Part shown: piece by piece, positions 5,741 through 8,232 of the stretch | Position numbering within the stretch: position 1 is the first letter of the stretch | How the letters are laid out: each line of letters begins with the position of its first letter | Assembly: GCA_030248825.1 (NCBI GenBank) | Contig: JARCMB010000071.1 | Coordinates: 1 to 8,232, forward strand | DNA: 8,232 bases | Origin: Pseudanabaenaceae cyanobacterium MP8IB2.15 | Lineage (GTDB): Bacteria; Cyanobacteriota; Cyanobacteriia; Pseudanabaenales; Pseudanabaenaceae | Direction: 5' to 3' | Position numbers and translations under genes: made by a program | Notes under the pieces: generated by a model | What the model was told of the DNA's origin: nothing | Database searches by the model: none | What the model saw: only the letters and a program-made list of their open reading frames with translations

Positions 5741-7615
5741 CTAATGTGGATGAAAATGAGCATAAATTTGTTGAGCAAGCTTAGCACCGATGCCTGGAGT
5801 GTTGGCAATCTGCTCGATCGTGGCTTGACGCACGTACTCCACCGAGTGGAATTTAGCGAGTAATTGCTTTTGGCGATGATGCCCTAAACCAGGAATTTGG
5901 TCGAGGTGCGATCGATGCATTCTTTGACTACGCTTCTTGCGGTGGAAAGTAATGGCAAATCGGTGGGCTTCATCTCGCAGTCGGCGTAAAAGTTGCACAC
6001 CAGAATCTTCAGGATCGGTATCTAGCGGTTTAGATTGACCTGGTAAAAATATTTCCTCGCGTTTTTTCGCCAAACTAATTACATTGAGCCGATCCGCCAA
6101 TCCCAAATTCTCAATCACCGCCATCACTGCCGAAAGTTGTCCCTTGCCACCATCGATCATCACCAGATCGGGGAAATCCCGATCTTGGCATAGTACCGCT
6201 AATGCCTCTGGATCTTGGTTGGCATATTTCCTAAACCTTCTCCCAATCACTTCAGCCAGACTGGCAAAGTCATCAGAATGTCCCGTCATAATTTCAGGGT
6301 TACGGATTTTGTAATGGCGATAGTGTTGATTCGCAGGTAAGCCATCAATAAACACGACCTGACTAGCAACAGCATCAGAACCTTGAATATGGGAGATGTC
6401 ATAACCTTCGATCCGATGCGGTAGATCGGATAAATCGAGCATCGCGGTCAATCCTTCTAGGCTTTGAGTATTTCGATCGACTTGTTTTTGTACTCTAGCG
6501 AGTTCATATTGAGCATTACGTTCCACCATCTCAATCAGTTCGGCTTTGAGTTGGCGTTGTGGCGTGGAAATATTCACCTTCCTGCCTCGCTTTTGACTCA
6601 ACCACGCACTGAGGATTTCGGCTTCGGGCAATTCTAATTGGGTATGAATCTCCGCAGGGATTTCGACTGGTTCACAACCTTGATAATGACTCTCTAGTAC
6701 CCGTTGTAAGATCATGTCGGGCGTATCGCTCTGGCTGTCTGCGGTGAATGCCAAACGACCAACTAACCGCCCCGCCCGAATCTGAAATAGTTGAATGCAA
6801 GCACGGTTCTCGTCACTGGCTAAAGCGATCGCATCGCGGCTAATCGTATCGTCGGGGAGAGAGACTTTTTGATCGGCTCCCAAAGTTTTGAGTGTATTAA
6901 TCTGGTCACGCACGATTGCGGCTTTCTCAAAATCCAAATCAGCCGCCGCAATATCCATTTTCTCAGTCAGGGTATCAGTTAGTTCCTTCGTGCGCCCTTG
7001 GAAGATCATCGCCACCTTTTGCATCGTCTTGTGATATTCCTCTGGGCTAATTAGTCGCTGGCACACACCTGGGCATAATCCCATATCGTAATTCAGACAA
7101 GGACGATCTTTAAATATCGGTTTCGGGCGTTGCTTTAACGGGAAGATGCGCTTGATTATGCCCAATGTCCGACGCAAGGCATGAGTATCGACATAAGGCC
7201 CATAACATCGATCTTTGGCACTTGGTTGGGTACGGCGGCGGGTGATAAAGATGCGTGGATAGTCATCTGACCAAGTAATGCAGACGTAAGGATATTTCTT
7301 GTCGTCTTTGAGCAGGACGTTGTAGTAGGGCTGGTACTGCTTGATCAGATTATCTTCTAAGGCGAGGGCTTCGGCTTCGGTATCAGTGACGATAAACTCA
7401 ATCTCGTTTACTAACTGCACCATCATCGCAATCCGAGGCGAGAGATCCTGACTGCTGCGAAAATAGGAGCGGACTCGATTTCTTAAACTCTTAGATTTGC
7501 CAATATAGAGCGTTTGGTCGTTTCGATCGCGCATCATATACACACCAGGCTCCAGAGGAATCTCTTTTAGCCTTGTTTGCAGTTTTTCTGGATTTTGGAG
7601 CAAGCTCAATGACAT
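5741..7615 (-). CDS. uvrC: UvrABC excision nuclease subunit C
   Basis: A complete 624-residue UvrC, a normal length for the family. It makes both incisions around DNA damage recognised by UvrA and UvrB. Domains in order: GIY-YIG nuclease for the 3' incision (GVY at 24-26, YIG at 37-39, Arg47, and probably Glu87 as the metal ligand); a Cys-containing segment at 137-185; a UVR helix pair for UvrB binding (about 208-243, with DLDFEKAAIVRDQI); an RNase H-like nuclease for the 5' incision (Asp406 in GYDISHIQG, Asp448 or Asp449, Asp488 in MIDGGKGQ, His551 in RDEAHRFAI); and a tandem helix-hairpin-helix at 570-621 (IPGLG and TPGIG). All catalytic residues expected are present. The start is an ATG with no clear Shine-Dalgarno sequence, and the family begins about here. 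Of the four Cys that bind a [4Fe-4S] cluster in the E. coli protein, three align (173, 181, 185) and the first is Arg163. It is probably transcribed alone. Confidence 0.98.
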   Translation of the reverse strand: MSLSLLQNPEKLQTRLKEIPLEPGVYMMRDRNDQTLYIGKSKSLRNRVRSYFRSSQDLSPRIAMMVQLVNEIEFIVTDTEAEALALEDNLIKQYQPYYNVLLKDDKKYPYVCITWSDDYPRIFITRRRTQPSAKDRCYGPYVDTHALRRTLGIIKRIFPLKQRPKPIFKDRPCLNYDMGLCPGVCQRLISPEEYHKTMQKVAMIFQGRTKELTDTLTEKMDIAAADLDFEKAAIVRDQINTLKTLGADQKVSLPDDTISRDAIALASDENRACIQLFQIRAGRLVGRLAFTADSQSDTPDMILQRVLESHYQGCEPVEIPAEIHTQLELPEAEILSAWLSQKRGRKVNISTPQRQLKAELIEMVERNAQYELARVQKQVDRNTQSLEGLTAMLDLSDLPHRIEGYDISHIQGSDAVASQVVFIDGLPANQHYRHYKIRNPEIMTGHSDDFASLAEVIGRRFRKYANQDPEALAVLCQDRDFPDLVMIDGGKGQLSAVMAVIENLGLADRLNVISLAKKREEIFLPGQSKPLDTDPEDSGVQLLRRLRDEAHRFAITFHRKKRSQRMHRSHLDQIPGLGHHRQKQLLAKFHSVEYVRQATIEQIANTPGIGAKLAQQIYAHFHPH

Positions 7616-7690
7616 TTAATTTATCGCAATTTGCAGTTACTTGAAGATTCGGATTTGTGGCAACGATTAGAAGCTAAGGTGATTTCGAGA

Positions 7691-7719
7691 AATATAGAGA
7701 TCGATACATTTGCTGACGT
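7691..7719 (-). promoter_or_regulatory. Weak promoter candidate for uvrC
   Basis: On the minus strand TATATT (7691-7696, 5 of 6 matches to the -10 consensus) lies 17 bp downstream of ACGTCA (7714-7719, only 3 of 6 matches to the -35 consensus). Transcription would start about 70 nt before the uvrC ATG. I see no LexA-type box here. Confidence 0.25.
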
Positions 7720-7785
7720 GATGTTGCTACTACACCCTACCGAGAGCTTGCACATACCTAACATACATTCCAGTCTAAGTCGAAA

Positions 7786-8232
7786 TTAACTATTTTCCCC
7801 GCATACCCCTATTATGTCTCCAAAATTAGGTAGTCCTAAACCTGTGAGGATACGTTGTAGTGGTGAATGAAAAGCCAAATAACTCCAAAATGGTTTTCCA
7901 ACTTTTTCGAGAATGAAAGGGTCTTTGTGCCCTCGATCGCAATATACTCTAAACCAGTAATGGCAAAATTTCCGTAGTAAAGCTAAATGTTCGAGCAAAC
8001 CTTTAACTTCTCTTTCCTGATGAATGAACTTATGGAGCAAAGCATAGAGCATTAAGGTTGGTTTCAGACCAGCTAAACGTCTCTCCCAATCAATCACGCT
8101 TTTCTTTGACACATCAAATGTACGACTTATCGCGTTGAGACTCATCCCTTTAGTTCTTGCCTTGAGAATCTCAATGATCCGACTCAGTGGTGTTCCTAGC
8201 CCTGCTATTGGAGTTACAAAACTCTCACCGTA
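7786..8232 (-). pseudogene. IS1-like transposase remnant: helix-turn-helix part with an unrelated tail
   Basis: The frame is open from the right edge (149 codons including the stop), so the true start lies outside the window; the internal ATG at 8145 is probably not the start. The first part reads YGESFVTPIAGLGTPLSRI and continues with LKARTKGMSLNAISRTFDVSKKSVIDWERRL, then LYALLHKFI. From memory of the family, this matches the helix-turn-helix region of IS1-type transposases common in cyanobacteria, where a Zn-ribbon comes before it and a VIEGDE-type catalytic strand comes soon after. Here, past about 8025, that catalytic segment is missing in all three minus-strand frames. Instead the frame runs for about 80 residues of Trp/Phe-rich sequence that I do not recognise (from HQEREVKGLLEHL to the stop). 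The most likely reading is a truncated insertion sequence copy; a diverged family member is possible. Confidence 0.6.

Noticed and set aside
6084..6314. Plus-strand frame of 76 codons inside uvrC
   Set aside because: It is opposite the RNase H-like nuclease region of uvrC, which is clearly the real gene.
5411..7615. uvrC and the giant gene as one operon
   Set aside because: A gap of 329 bp with a hairpin and promoter-like elements argues for separate transcription, although read-through cannot be excluded.
1..8232. CRISPR array, tRNA or rRNA genes
   Set aside because: I saw no regularly spaced direct repeats with unique spacers, no tRNA-like cloverleaf sequence and no rRNA sequence. The frequent CGATCG cores are HIP1-type motifs and not an array.

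Overview
The window looks like a piece of a cyanobacterial chromosome. The main sign is the very high density of CGATCG cores on both strands (I count more than 30, with at least one full GCGATCGC near 6824), which is the HIP1-type signature of many cyanobacteria. The UvrC sequence, the Uma2-family gene and the IS1-like transposase type at the right edge all fit this. I cannot name the genus from the sequence. All genes I can support are on the minus strand.

Layout, following the direction of transcription (right to left). At 7786-8232 is the remainder of an IS1-like transposase: its helix-turn-helix part is recognisable, then the reading frame continues into an unrelated-looking tail, so it is probably broken. 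A 170-bp gap with a weak promoter candidate leads to uvrC (5741-7615), a complete nucleotide excision repair endonuclease subunit. After uvrC comes a 329-bp intergenic region holding an A/T-rich hairpin, two short dyads, a 13-bp tandem direct repeat and an extended -10 candidate. It leads to the main feature, a 1738-codon gene (195-5411). Its product has an N-terminal coiled-coil part, about 790 residues of acidic, probably disordered sequence with repeated hydrophobic motifs, and a C-terminal Hsp70/actin-fold ATPase domain without the usual Hsp70 substrate-binding domain. A Uma2-family (DUF820) endonuclease-like gene overlaps the last 10 nt of this gene and runs off the left edge.

How they may work together. 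uvrC is a housekeeping repair gene and is probably transcribed separately from what follows, given the gap and the hairpin. The giant Hsp70-like gene and the Uma2 gene overlap, and the second has a good Shine-Dalgarno sequence inside the first, so they are probably co-transcribed and translationally coupled. The giant protein is the most unusual item here: an inverted chaperone-like layout with the ATPase at the C-terminus, attached to a long acidic region that could act as a scaffold or client-binding tether. Its function cannot be deduced from sequence alone.
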